From: Pyrinomonadaceae bacterium
Lineage (GTDB): Bacteria; Acidobacteriota; Blastocatellia; Pyrinomonadales; Pyrinomonadaceae
DNA: 64,000 nucleotides
Assembly: GCA_036277115.1 (NCBI GenBank)
Contig: DASUNM010000021.1
Location: 558,001 to 622,000, forward strand
Direction of reading: 5' to 3'
Part shown: piece by piece, positions 38,101-43,047 of the stretch
Position numbering within the stretch: position 1 is the first letter of the stretch
Layout: each line of letters begins with the position of its first letter
The notes under the pieces: generated by a model
The model's input: the letters and a program-made list of their open reading frames with translations, nothing else
Database searches by the model: none
Told to the model about the DNA's origin: nothing
Translations under genes and position numbers: made by a program

Positions 38101-38322
38101 GGGACGCCGACTACGGCACCATGCTCGGTCAACGTCACCGGGCTGACGCTTGAGCAGCCACCGAATCACCCGGCGGCAAATGGCGGCGGCCTGAATACCA
38201 CTGTGACTTTGCCGTTGTCAGGCGGGCTGCCCGATGGCCAGAGCATCAACGTGAACTTCCTGCTCGGAATCCAGAAGACGGGAGCATTCCGGTTCTATCT
38301 GGTAATTGAGGCGCTACCGTAA
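26197..38322 (+). CDS. Giant secreted multidomain protein (Calx-beta, beta-helix, lamin-tail)
   Basis: A 4041-aa exported protein. The N-terminus is a signal peptide (VRLVVLCSLLLALGALPF, likely cleavage near TEA/APS). From N to C the visible regions are: beta-rich domains (40-770); a choice-of-anchor D-type module (about 775-890); a right-handed beta-helix (about 905-1290); Calx-beta 1 (1382-1494); a second beta-helix and a lectin-like region (1500-2040); Calx-beta 2-4 (2046-2400); a CSLREA-like segment (CTLREAINAAN, about 2430) with beta-helix; Calx-beta 5 (2854-2968); a third beta-helix (2975-3400); a DUF11-like domain (3412-3535); Calx-beta 6 (3538-3652); a lamin-tail-like domain (LIISEFRLSG, 3657-3850) and a unique C-terminus. 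No LPXTG or PEP-CTERM sorting signal is seen. A surface adhesin or matrix protein is likely; the ligand is unknown. An AAGAGGAG Shine-Dalgarno sequence precedes the ATG. Confidence 0.92.
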   Translation: MSHTPHGLRAKRNVRIVRLVVLCSLLLALGALPFIARTEAAPSADDSLRTHHSSRFSWLGGNPDIYSKILAGRSARTLRPAPLFLGQLLDWNTFGNVGTETTEPSVFNNTNISAANLTLGAGVTGSGNGNRFGGNAWFDGGDTNPTTLAESIAGHDYIEFIVTPNVGFSFTPTSFVFNWERSSTGPNNVTLRSSVDGFATDIGTVNFPGTTLTTGNTITISGLTNLTTATTFRLYGYGATAGTGAGGFDTTTNAVNVSLNGTTAALPATYTWAPLLPGTDDSYQNALNWNPDRLVPAVTDVLVVDGTSTPTTNIDNIPTQTIAQFRFINGAAVTLSSAAANTLTIAGAAGTDFDVTGSSQVKLSGTSQLTISLPTGATGNIDNLLSFESTGGSRLIAADAGAVTFPTATNCTALAGYVGNPFGTNAAGAGAGSIVFQSGAFYTHQSGDSPFGAASDSQIVNFASGSMARWFTTSGFQANGRIYANLEIGNGLTAVTVSDTGTGDFQFEDLTVRAAGATNSSLTYTGSGSAAVTIGGSISSTGIGTGSLPDITLIAPGGVTISRPASSITFGNDGSNARALNLDGNVALTNTTTLTLSRIVLLGLTNPNTKTFTVSSPAILNGGATGYIVGGLKKNFTGSDLSRTFEIGTTTAYTPVNLSFAAVSVSGDVTANTFSGDHADTTADTSGINKNLSVNEYWNLTRDGSIAFSTYDATFNFTAGLIDGGANPANFIVRKKDAGVWTSPSVGTKTATSTQATGMATMSDFAVGESLTPEIDVKGNGISIPDGDTTPDLADGTDFGSTPSSHTFTIENTGAANLTLSGTPFVQITGPNASDFTVTSQPSSPVTPSGSTTFTIFAGASAVGTRTATVSITNDDSDENPYTFDIQIVGVSTLTVTPATTPTATDNDYTRINNAVQAAFSGQTIKLLGTFNWTETNAAASWALGSDGQTGGSFSNDDYGITPKANVNNVTFTADNLGDGEIQGPGDLAGVNLEGVFAFFLGDNQNWTISNIRFLDFDLSIGFFQSPGGSDAYNNTQLSNNYIRMARDLNATVAPADVNQNIAIHLSFGANQVISGNTIEIQGDGISAGANFATDVALQSNTSGGAVYDGLQITNNIVRVLNAQDAANPQVVLGIWENAHAHSSDITLSGNQFINQAGGNNPATNLQRAFRVTSHSSATTTVTYSGNSISGANIGFQWLAGQNFSGNQPVIVEGNTITNNGTGLLVQSQGVANIRFNRIVGNTTGLNNVDGNVTAENNWWGCNAGPGNPGCDSVTGTADFDPWVVLLVSASPSSITPGGTSTITADMTRNSGIGNPAHGGAAILPLPDASFSATNGTMLPTTNSFSSGQTTSTFTSTNSSNGSACADVDNQQTCAPITVTAPSFTIDDVTMAEGNGGPGSTSFIFTITKTGATAFNASVDYETVPGTAVSPTDFTAIPVTNVTFLPSETTKQVTVFVNGELAVEPDETFTLQLSNASGATIGDASGLGTIQNDDACPPQATVYVDDSWTGTPLGTDPDGGGLATNFGCDSFATIQGGVDGVAVGGTVIVYAGTYNEDVNVYKAGVSILGAGAGSVSVVGPIGGSGATFQITASNVTLAGMTITRAGNNTTDWNNPNLNSVGVAIQGLSVTGALIRDNVITGNRTGIDINNSGGHTIRNNVIDFNRTGLIFRNQTDQMTVIENFITNNWTVGVLFLDASGGTNSPVQQALHGAFNNNSISANWYGQIVDRQSGGSLPPPATTNYKNFRGNWFGTTSPVVTTANSAEPGYAVQIPVLYGGSATPPGGQPDIAGPASANFQYTPFLLSGTDTDVETVPGRGTNGFQGVANTVVVSYVTPNGWFFFDDLPGTGTGSGGFEIGPATPPLGTGSAFLTVDAQGRHALGVFNYNGTRADDLLALLYHSYQNNNTNTVVANSLQFDIDYDLNDAATAYSGRLVFEPYLSPAQGAVAQNVWQNWDARGGMWYGTRTTVTVNNVAGVPQPCQPASPCTWAQVLSLFPNAGVRNAVGSAVLFKAGGPWAPGFDGNVDNFRLQHNGALVTYDFEPGPQLSINDVTQVETNGGTTAFTFNVTLTESSSQTITVNYQTADDSATTADLDYNAVASTGITFNPGETSKPVTIQVNGDTKFELNDQFFVNLSGPVNATILDGQGVGTITNDDTQPTILIDDVTAFEGDSGTTDFNFTVSLSNASYQTITVTAQTADGTALISNADYNGAGPTILTFAPNVTTQPFQVQANGDTNFEQTETFVVNLSLPTNATISDPQGTGTITNDDAAPSISINDLTATEGTTAVPPLTKQFNFTVTKTGTTTEQASVTFQTADDTGGVNPATSGADCSTPGVDYIPNSGTVIFPASGPGSTSQTVTILVCRDSVFEANETFLVTLSGPVDATISDGQAVGTITNDDVPSGGFVVNTTADGDDGSCLPIGSGNGCTLREAINAANASPAATAINFAIPANDARHFYYKDDGVANQVTHDLTHVLVTTAANDAALPVDKDPDWPHGWWSILPASALPALTQAATVDGYTQTEAAVNTSATSTNAVLRIEVEGSSAGATVTGLVVSNGSSIVRGLVINRFTDHGLQSSGAVTGNFIGTDVSGTLDLGNTGSGVLGANNMTIGGTTPQLANLLSGNDSHGILFTNFNSSIVHGNYVGTKADGVSALGNGGNGIHLTGGSAVFNTIGGTASGEPNIIAFNANDGVSLPDAGIGNVIRGNSIFSNGTTASHLGIDHGPVDGETANDAAPDADSGPNALQNFPVIRSAVVGSPHLISGTLSSVPNQTFTIDLYANTVCDTSGNGEGKTYLGSTTTTTDANGLGGWRFSPATLNLTDQITATATSVNNNTSEFSLCFTPTTFNAGQLQFAQTAISDPETNTGSHTVTFTVQRVGGSNRPASVNYTINDGSATVADNDYSVSSPTGTLQWPNGDSTDRTITITVNGDTKYEGDETLTIVLSSPVGATIAGPDTATLTITDDDLLLVDDDLVQCPTAAYTTIQSAITAALAGQTVQVCAGTYEEHVTVNKSLTVLGPNANINPNTGVRVAEAIISPIASDPLNPGFNGPIVVTFSASGVTFKGFTVDGDNPLNASGVVFNGSDVDAEFGIYGDGSADMDAVIENNIVQNIGEIAIWLNTFGIGGPRNANSRITANKVDNVLGAFGQALRISDDCWADVTNNVVTRSRLGIVIENFSGNVTTHPASVIENNDVTTFRIGIRHNLHYVYGLPGFTIRNNTVQSYVQTPMPSQVTTPTTYEGIRVESIQQTVTVDVTNNTVDGNRTALQTAGYTRVEGLGITNSSAVSPNIRFTGNRSTDSIRGVFHDTPAVPTFTCNTIAGNSTGVEISANATNGLIANNNNIFGNGVGMLNNSPAGSINAENNYWGSATGPTIASNPTGTGDSITGTGALAVDYDPFLTSAASCAPVAPPTISKAFGTVSVPPNGSTTLSFTIGNPNSSTLTGIGFTDPLPAGLIVATPNGLTGSCGGGTITAADGSSSISLSGATLTGGATCTFTVNVEVNTLGAKNNTTGNVSSTEGGVGGTASATLNVTPPSLSISDVTLAEGTGGTTNFVFTVTKTGDGATDVNFTTVDGTAQDDLPVSEDNDYTPNNGTLSFGVTEPTKTITVVVNGDATPELIENFTVVLSGQTGGATITDDTGLGTILNDDESATAGQLIISEFRLSGPGANATEQANNEFIELYNSTDQDLFVTTTDGSTGWAVANSSGVPIFFVPNGTTIPARGHFLGTNTNGYSLKDYGGTDAALGDATWTTDVPDNTALAVFRTNNAANFNATNRLDSVGPNTETNPLYKEAAGYAPLAPADVAQNLEHTFFRQICVFQAGCPTPGRPRDTQDNAADFIFGDTTGAPTSAGQRLGSPGPENLASPIKRDPVVNLVLLDATVSEAVAPNRDRNTTSDPVNASLFGTMTIRRRVVNQTGGTVTRLRFRVIDMTTQPSGAFADLRLRSSSNQVISMVNDANTCASTGTPTTAPCSVNVTGLTLEQPPNHPAANGGGLNTTVTLPLSGGLPDGQSINVNFLLGIQKTGAFRFYLVIEALP

Positions 38323-38323
38323 T

Positions 38324-38369
38324 CAGTGAGCGGTGCGCAGTGGGCAGTGAGCAGTTAGCAATAGACAGG
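38324..38369. repeat. Heptanucleotide array (CAGTGAG type)
   Basis: Units CAGTGAG, CGGTGCG, CAGTGGG, CAGTGAG, CAGTTAG, CAATAGA, CAGG start one base after the stop codon of the giant gene. Confidence 0.85.
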
Positions 38370-38373
38370 AAAA

Positions 38374-38413
38374 GGCCGCGTGAAGATTCGCTCCTCACGC
38401 GGCCATTTTTATT
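38374..38413. terminator. Bidirectional rho-independent terminator
   Basis: A perfect 10-bp stem, GGCCGCGTGA (38374-38383) with TCACGCGGCC (38395-38404), followed on the plus strand by ATTTTTATT and on the minus strand by TTTTCC. It separates the giant gene from the convergent pfkA. Confidence 0.9.
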
Positions 38414-38453
38414 GATTCGGAGCTAAGAAGTCGGCTGCAAAGCTCCTCACAGT

Positions 38454-39485
38454 CTAGCCAAAGAAAATCTCGGCGATGCGATAAATCTCTTCGTCCAGCC
38501 GTTTGAGTTCGCCGATGGCTTCATCCAATGAAGCTGACTCAATCTTATTTCCGCGCAAGGCCGCCATCCGGCCGAATTCACCAGCCTGAATCATTTCATA
38601 GGCCTTAATTCCGAACCGCGTTGCCAGAATCCGATCGAATGGTGTCGGTGAACCTCCGCGCTGCACGTATCCGAGTTTGGTCACGCGCGCCTGAATACCG
38701 ATACAGCGCTCGATCTCGTTGGCCAGCGCTTCGCCGATGCCGCCCAGACGATCGTGACGGTAAATCGCCTCGTACTGCTCCTTGCTCAGGAATACCTCGT
38801 CCGGATGCGGATGCGCGTCTTCCGCGACCACCACGATGGAAAAAGCGCGCCCTTCGGATTTGCGGTGCGACAGCAATTCGCACACGCGCGAAATACGAAA
38901 CGGATGCTCGGGAACCAGCACGACGTCCGCGCCGCCGGCGAGGCCACCGTACGCGGCGATCCACCCGGTGTGACGACCCATAACCTCAACCACCATCACC
39001 CGGTGATGAGATTCGGCAGTCGAATGGAGACGATCGATGGCGTCAGTGACGATCGTCACGGCCGTGTCGAAACCGAAAGTGAAATCGGTGCCGCTGATGT
39101 CGTTGTCAATCGTCTTCGGAATTCCGACGAGTTTAACCTGGTGGTGCCGCCACAAATCGCGCGCCGCTGAAAGCGAGCCTTCACCGCCAACCACGACCAG
39201 CCCGTCCATTTGCCGCGACGCAAAATTTTCCTTGAAGGCTGAGAGAGAGCTTTCGTCTTTGAGCGGATTGAATCGCGAGGTGCCCAGAATTGTGCCGCCC
39301 CGCGGCAGAATCCCGATCACCTTGTCCCGCGACAGCTCTTCAATGTCGTTTTCCACCAGTCCGCGGTAGCCATTCCGAATGCCGAGCACGGTGGCGCCGT
39401 CTCGCGTCGCGCAGCGCACGATCGCGCGAATGGCCGCGTTCAGCCCCGGACAGTCTCCCCCGCCTGTGAGTACCCCAATTCGCAT
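38454..39485 (-). CDS. pfkA: 6-phosphofructokinase
   Basis: Phosphorylates fructose 6-phosphate to the 1,6-bisphosphate in glycolysis. The 343-aa protein (start at 39485, MRIGVLTGGGDCPGLNAAIR) has the catalytic block PKTIDNDISGTDFTFGFDTA and GRHTGWIAAYG. At the phosphoryl-donor site it reads VVVGGEGS, i.e. glycine at the position equivalent to E. coli G104, which goes with ATP use, while PKTIDND has lysine at the position equivalent to 124, a feature of the PPi/mixed clade. This pairing is known in actinobacterial ATP-PFKs. The longer upstream reading frame has no start support. Confidence 0.93.
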   Translation of the reverse strand: MRIGVLTGGGDCPGLNAAIRAIVRCATRDGATVLGIRNGYRGLVENDIEELSRDKVIGILPRGGTILGTSRFNPLKDESSLSAFKENFASRQMDGLVVVGGEGSLSAARDLWRHHQVKLVGIPKTIDNDISGTDFTFGFDTAVTIVTDAIDRLHSTAESHHRVMVVEVMGRHTGWIAAYGGLAGGADVVLVPEHPFRISRVCELLSHRKSEGRAFSIVVVAEDAHPHPDEVFLSKEQYEAIYRHDRLGGIGEALANEIERCIGIQARVTKLGYVQRGGSPTPFDRILATRFGIKAYEMIQAGEFGRMAALRGNKIESASLDEAIGELKRLDEEIYRIAEIFFG

Positions 39486-39586
39486 TTTGATTATTTTCTG
39501 CGCGCAACGATCTCGCGCGTTGCAATTTTCTGGTTTAAGATCATTGCGCCCGCATTTTACGTATGTCAACCGAGGGGTAAAATTCT

Positions 39587-40324
39587 CTGTCCACTGAACC
39601 GGTCATTCTTGCGATCGAAACAGCCACGCGCGCCGGTGGTGTCGCCATCGCCCGCGGCGAAGAAATTCTTGCCTCGCGGCCGGGCGACGCGTCGTCTTCG
39701 CATTCGCAGGACCTGATTGAGAACATCGACGCGGTGCTTAAAGACGCGGGTGTCGAGTTGTCCACGGTTGACCTTTTGGCGGCCGCCATCGGGCCCGGAA
39801 GTTTCACCGGATTACGAATCGGGTTGGCCACCGTGAAATCGCTCGCCGTGTCGCTTGAGCGCAAGTGCGTCGGCGTTTCGACGCTGGCGGCGGTAGCACA
39901 CGCGGCGGGCACAGCCGATCGCATAGTCGCATTGCTGCCCGCGGGACGCGGCGAAGTCTTCGCGCAGATGTTCGCCGTTCGTGATAACGAAGTGGGAGCG
40001 CTCAATGAACCTGCGCACATCAGCCCCGCTGCCCTCGTGGCGAAATACGGCAACCATGCGCAGTTGACGTGGGCCGGCGAAGGCGCGCATGCGCAGGTGG
40101 AATTAATCCGCAGCGAAGCCCGCGCGAAGGGAATCGAGCTACAGGTCGGCGCGCCTGCACCGCACACGAATGGGTGGAGGCTGGCGCCGCCGTCCCCGGA
40201 ACTTGCCCAAGATGTCGCAAAGTTAGCTGCGCGCGAATGGCGTAAAGGAAACGTGATCGACCCTGAGGAACTGCGCGCGAATTACGTCCGCGCTTCCGAC
40301 GCGGAAATAAAGACTCATGCTTGA
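39587..40324 (+). CDS. tsaB: tRNA t6A biosynthesis protein TsaB (probable CTG start)
   Basis: An ASKHA-fold partner of TsaD that helps make the universal t6A37 modification of tRNA. Family blocks are VILAIETATRAGGVAIARG at the start and AIGPGSFTGLRIGLATVKSLA in the middle. The in-frame TAA at 39578 fixes the upstream limit, and no ATG, GTG or TTG lies between it and the conserved first strand. A CTG at 39587 is preceded at good spacing by GAGGGG (39572-39577) and is the best start, giving 245 aa, normal for the family. The first ATG downstream is in the middle of the domain (39734) and would delete the first 49 residues. rimI overlaps the 3' end by 8 bases. Confidence 0.9.
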   Translation: MSTEPVILAIETATRAGGVAIARGEEILASRPGDASSSHSQDLIENIDAVLKDAGVELSTVDLLAAAIGPGSFTGLRIGLATVKSLAVSLERKCVGVSTLAAVAHAAGTADRIVALLPAGRGEVFAQMFAVRDNEVGALNEPAHISPAALVAKYGNHAQLTWAGEGAHAQVELIRSEARAKGIELQVGAPAPHTNGWRLAPPSPELAQDVAKLAAREWRKGNVIDPEELRANYVRASDAEIKTHA

Positions 40325-40823
40325 GACCGCCATCTCCAGTGATCAGAGATTCGTCACGCTCGACCGTATGACTGAGCATGACTTGCTCGAGGTCGTCGCG
40401 CTCGAAGAAATGTGCAATCTGAGCCCGTGGGGCTGGGAAGCTTATCACGCGGAATTGCAGTCCGTCGCTAACTCGCTCATGCTGGTCGCGCGCATCACCA
40501 ATTCCACGAGTGAGGCCGAGCGCCCGATTGTTGGGTTCATCGTGGCGCGCGAGTTGGCCGATGAAATTCACATCAACAACGTGGCGGTTAAGCCTGAATT
40601 TCGCGGACGTGGCATCGGGCAGATGCTGATGAAAACGGCCCTCGCCTGGGGCCGCGAACGGCATGCCCGGCAGGCAGTTCTCGAAGTTCGGGCGGGAAAT
40701 GACCGCGCGCACCAGCTTTATCGTGGTTGCGGATTTGAAGTAATTGGCCGGCGGCGGAGCTACTACAAATCTCCGGTGGAAGATGCCCTGTTAATGGCAG
40801 TTTCTTTGACACAGACGCCTTGA
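40317..40823 (+). CDS. rimI: Ribosomal protein alanine N-acetyltransferase RimI-like
   Basis: A 168-aa GNAT acetyltransferase. The acetyl-CoA motif is VAVKPEFRGRGIGQMLM, followed by VLEVRAGNDRAHQLYRGCGFEVIGRRRSYY, the typical RimI signature. RimI acetylates the N-terminal alanine of ribosomal protein S18 and, in some bacteria, other N-termini. The gene overlaps tsaB by 8 bases; tsaB-rimI (often with tsaD) is a conserved pair, which supports both calls. Confidence 0.92.
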   Translation: MLETAISSDQRFVTLDRMTEHDLLEVVALEEMCNLSPWGWEAYHAELQSVANSLMLVARITNSTSEAERPIVGFIVARELADEIHINNVAVKPEFRGRGIGQMLMKTALAWGRERHARQAVLEVRAGNDRAHQLYRGCGFEVIGRRRSYYKSPVEDALLMAVSLTQTP

Positions 40824-40848
40824 TTTGGCCTGCTAAATTGGCTAACAT
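40820..40848 (+). promoter_or_regulatory. Candidate promoter for the DUF465 gene
   Basis: TTGATT (40820-40825), 17-base spacer, TAACAT (40843-40848). The gene itself has a strong Shine-Dalgarno sequence, AGAAGGAG, near 40913. Confidence 0.35.
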
Positions 40849-40928
40849 TTCGCCCATGCTACAGCCCCGTGAGAATTTCTCACCGCGGTCATTCTTTCCA
40901 ACTAACAATGTAGAAGGAGATTCCTGAA

Positions 40929-41171
40929 ATGGACACGACTACGGCGGATTCTGTGAAAGAGCAGTTAATGATGACCAACTCTGAGTTCCGCGAATTGGTG
41001 CGGGAACATGGTCGATACGAACAACGCTTGAGCGAGCTGTCCGCCCTCGCTTATCCCAGCGATGACGAACAGTTGGAAGAGACGACGTTGAAAAAGAAGA
41101 AGTTGGCCATCAAAGATCAGATGTATTCGTTGATGCTTGAACACGAGAAGCGTTCCAGCACTGAGCACTAA
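40929..41171 (+). CDS. DUF465/YdcH-like small helical protein
   Basis: An 80-aa, highly charged, helical protein. The block RLSELSALAYPSDDEQLEE followed by TLKKKKLAIKDQMYSLML matches DUF465 (YdcH-like) proteins, which form short coiled coils of unknown function. It has its own AGAAGGAG ribosome-binding site, a candidate promoter and a terminator-like hairpin downstream, so it is probably a separate unit. Confidence 0.8.
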   Translation: MDTTTADSVKEQLMMTNSEFRELVREHGRYEQRLSELSALAYPSDDEQLEETTLKKKKLAIKDQMYSLMLEHEKRSSTEH

Positions 41172-41231
41172 TCCTTTTCGGTAACAACAGCCTGAGCGCG
41201 TTTTCGGGCTCAGCCAGCCGCAGACTCGATA

Positions 41232-41285
41232 GACGGGGACGACACATTCCCGACGCCGGTCGGGATTCGGCCCCGTTTTGTTTCT
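41232..41285 (+). terminator. Terminator-like nested hairpin after the DUF465 gene
   Basis: Outer stem ACGGGG (41233-41238) with CCCCGT (41271-41276) followed by TTTGTTTCTT. Inner stem TCCCGAC with GTCGGGA. Confidence 0.7.
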
Positions 41286-41313
41286 TATAGGTAGCGCAGA
41301 CTCAGCCGGTGCT

Positions 41314-41404
41314 GTCAGTAACCAGTGGTCCGTTGTCAGTTGTATCTCTTTTCCAACTGACGACTGACCACTGACGATTGACAGCCCAGATTTAAAGTCT
41401 GGGC
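41314..41404. repeat. Inverted heptanucleotide array plus short palindrome
   Basis: GTCAGTA, ACCAGTG, GTCCGTT, GTCAGTT, then CAACTGA, CGACTGA, CCACTGA, CGATTGA after a centre. It is directly followed by GCCCAGA TTTAAAG TCTGGGC (41384-41404). Same heptamer family as at 18827. Confidence 0.85.
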
Positions 41405-41413
41405 CACTTTATT

Positions 41414-42028
41414 ATGGTTCGTGATGGCATTCCCTGGGTGGCGGTTCCGCTGGCGCTCGCCATTCTTCCGATGCTGTTCGGACTGTGGTGGGTGGCGATG
41501 GCCTTCATTCTCCTTGCCGCCTTCATGGCCTACTTCTTTCGCGATCCGCGGCGCACGATTCCCTCCGAACCCGGCATCATCGTTGCTCCCGCGGACGGAC
41601 GCGTAACCCTGGTGAGACGCGGTGAACCTGAACTTGGATCGGACTCGCTGGTCAGCATCTTTCTGTCGCCCCTGGATGTGCACGTAAACCGGGCGCCGAT
41701 TGCGGGGAAAATCACGGCGGTCCAATACCGGAAGGGCAAGTTTCTGATGGCTACGGATGAACGCGCCCGGGACGTGAACGAGCAGAACACGCTCACCCTT
41801 GAGGGCGACAACATCCGCGTAAAATGCTCGCAAATTGCGGGAATCCTTGCCCGCAGAATTGTTTGTTGGAAGCGGGAAGGGGACAGAGTAGAATTGGGCG
41901 AACGATTTGGCATGATCAAGTTTAGCTCGCGCACTGATGTGCTTCTTCCGTCCAGTGTCGAGGTCGTCGTCAAAAAAGGCTCGCGCGTGCGTGGCGGCGT
42001 CACAATAATCGGGAGAATCAGACAATGA
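41414..42028 (+). CDS. psd: Phosphatidylserine decarboxylase (short form)
   Basis: Decarboxylates phosphatidylserine to phosphatidylethanolamine. A 204-aa membrane protein with an N-terminal hydrophobic hairpin (about 8-42), YFFRDPRRTIP, APADGRV, FLSPLDVHVNRAP and the C-terminal autocleavage region FGMIKFSSRTDVLLP. In the short family the cleavage site normally reads GSR (Gly-Ser); here the glycine is replaced by serine (SSR). The serine that would become the pyruvoyl group is present. The stop overlaps pssA in ATGA, giving a psd-pssA pair that makes phosphatidylethanolamine from CDP-diacylglycerol. Confidence 0.92.
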   Translation: MVRDGIPWVAVPLALAILPMLFGLWWVAMAFILLAAFMAYFFRDPRRTIPSEPGIIVAPADGRVTLVRRGEPELGSDSLVSIFLSPLDVHVNRAPIAGKITAVQYRKGKFLMATDERARDVNEQNTLTLEGDNIRVKCSQIAGILARRIVCWKREGDRVELGERFGMIKFSSRTDVLLPSSVEVVVKKGSRVRGGVTIIGRIRQ

Positions 42029-42930
42029 ACGTTTCTCGATTCCGGAGACAGGATCATTTGGGGGTCGCGCCGACTCCCGCGGCGCGCAAAGGACTGCGCA
42101 AAGGCGTGTACGTCGTTCCTTCGCTGTTCACCTCGCTTAACATTCTGGCGGGCTTTTACTCGCTGATGGCCTCGATGAGTGGTTTCAGCCTGCTGGAACG
42201 CGGGGCCGTCGCCGAAGCGACCGTGCGGTTCGATCATGCCGCGATCGCGATTGGCCTGGCCTTTCTTTGCGACACCCTGGACGGGCGCATCGCGCGCATG
42301 ACCAAGAGCACGACCGAGATTGGTGTGCAGCTCGACTCTCTGGCAGACGTTGTCTCTTTCGGGTTGGCGCCGGCGATGCTGGCCTACGCCTGGGGTTATG
42401 GTTACGCCTTGCGCGACTGGCCTAACGTCCGGCAGCTCGCCTGGTTTCTGTCGTTCATGTATGTCATCTGCGGCGGCTTCAGGCTGGCGCGCTTCAATGT
42501 GCAGGCGATGCGCCCGCGCCCGATGGCCGAAGGGACCAGTAAAGTCGATAAAAAGAGTTTCGTCGGTCTGCCGATCCCGGTGGCGGGATGTCTGATTGCG
42601 GCCATCGTGCATTTCGCGCCGACTCCGCTGCGTTACACCCAACGCTTCGAAGCCCGCGCCATCGGAATGCTGGTGCTGGTCGCCTTTCTCAGTGTGTTGA
42701 TGATCAGCACGATTCGCTTCACCAGCTTCAAATCCGTGGGCGCCGGCCGCCGCTTGAGCCCGCGGCATGTCATCTTCCTGATAGCTTTATTTGGATTGAT
42801 CTATCTGTATTCGCAGTGGGTGCTGCTGGCTCTGGTCGTTGGCTACATGGCGCACGGTCTGCTCTCGAGCGGTTTGGCGCCCCTGTTCCGTCTCTTCTCA
42901 GGGAAGTCGCAGGCGCCGGCGTCAGGATAG
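42025..42930 (+). CDS. pssA: CDP-diacylglycerol-serine O-phosphatidyltransferase
   Basis: Makes phosphatidylserine from CDP-diacylglycerol and serine in the inner membrane. The 301-aa protein has several hydrophobic helices and the CDP-alcohol phosphotransferase motif, split over FLCDTLDGRIARM and LDSLADVVSFGLAPA (D-G-x2-A-R...G-x3-D-x3-D form). It overlaps psd by four bases and so is translationally coupled. The N-terminal 25 residues are polar and probably cytosolic. Confidence 0.94.
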   Translation: MNVSRFRRQDHLGVAPTPAARKGLRKGVYVVPSLFTSLNILAGFYSLMASMSGFSLLERGAVAEATVRFDHAAIAIGLAFLCDTLDGRIARMTKSTTEIGVQLDSLADVVSFGLAPAMLAYAWGYGYALRDWPNVRQLAWFLSFMYVICGGFRLARFNVQAMRPRPMAEGTSKVDKKSFVGLPIPVAGCLIAAIVHFAPTPLRYTQRFEARAIGMLVLVAFLSVLMISTIRFTSFKSVGAGRRLSPRHVIFLIALFGLIYLYSQWVLLALVVGYMAHGLLSSGLAPLFRLFSGKSQAPASG

Positions 42931-42935
42931 CGTTT

Positions 42936-43022
42936 GTGTCAGTACCCCGAGCGGTAGCGAGGCGGATCGACCATTCGACGTCGAGTGTACGATCCGGTCG
43001 CTATCGCTCCCGGTACTGACAC
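42936..43022. repeat. GTGTCAGTACC/GGTACTGACAC palindromic repeat
   Basis: An 87-base inverted repeat with ends GTGTCAGTACC and GGTACTGACAC and internal arms CGAGCGGTAGCGA and TCGCTATCGCTC. The termini GTCAGTACC and GGTACTGAC match the repeat translated inside MutS at 24134-24214. Confidence 0.85.
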
Positions 43023-43047
43023 GCTTCGTAAATCTCTCGTGCGGGTG

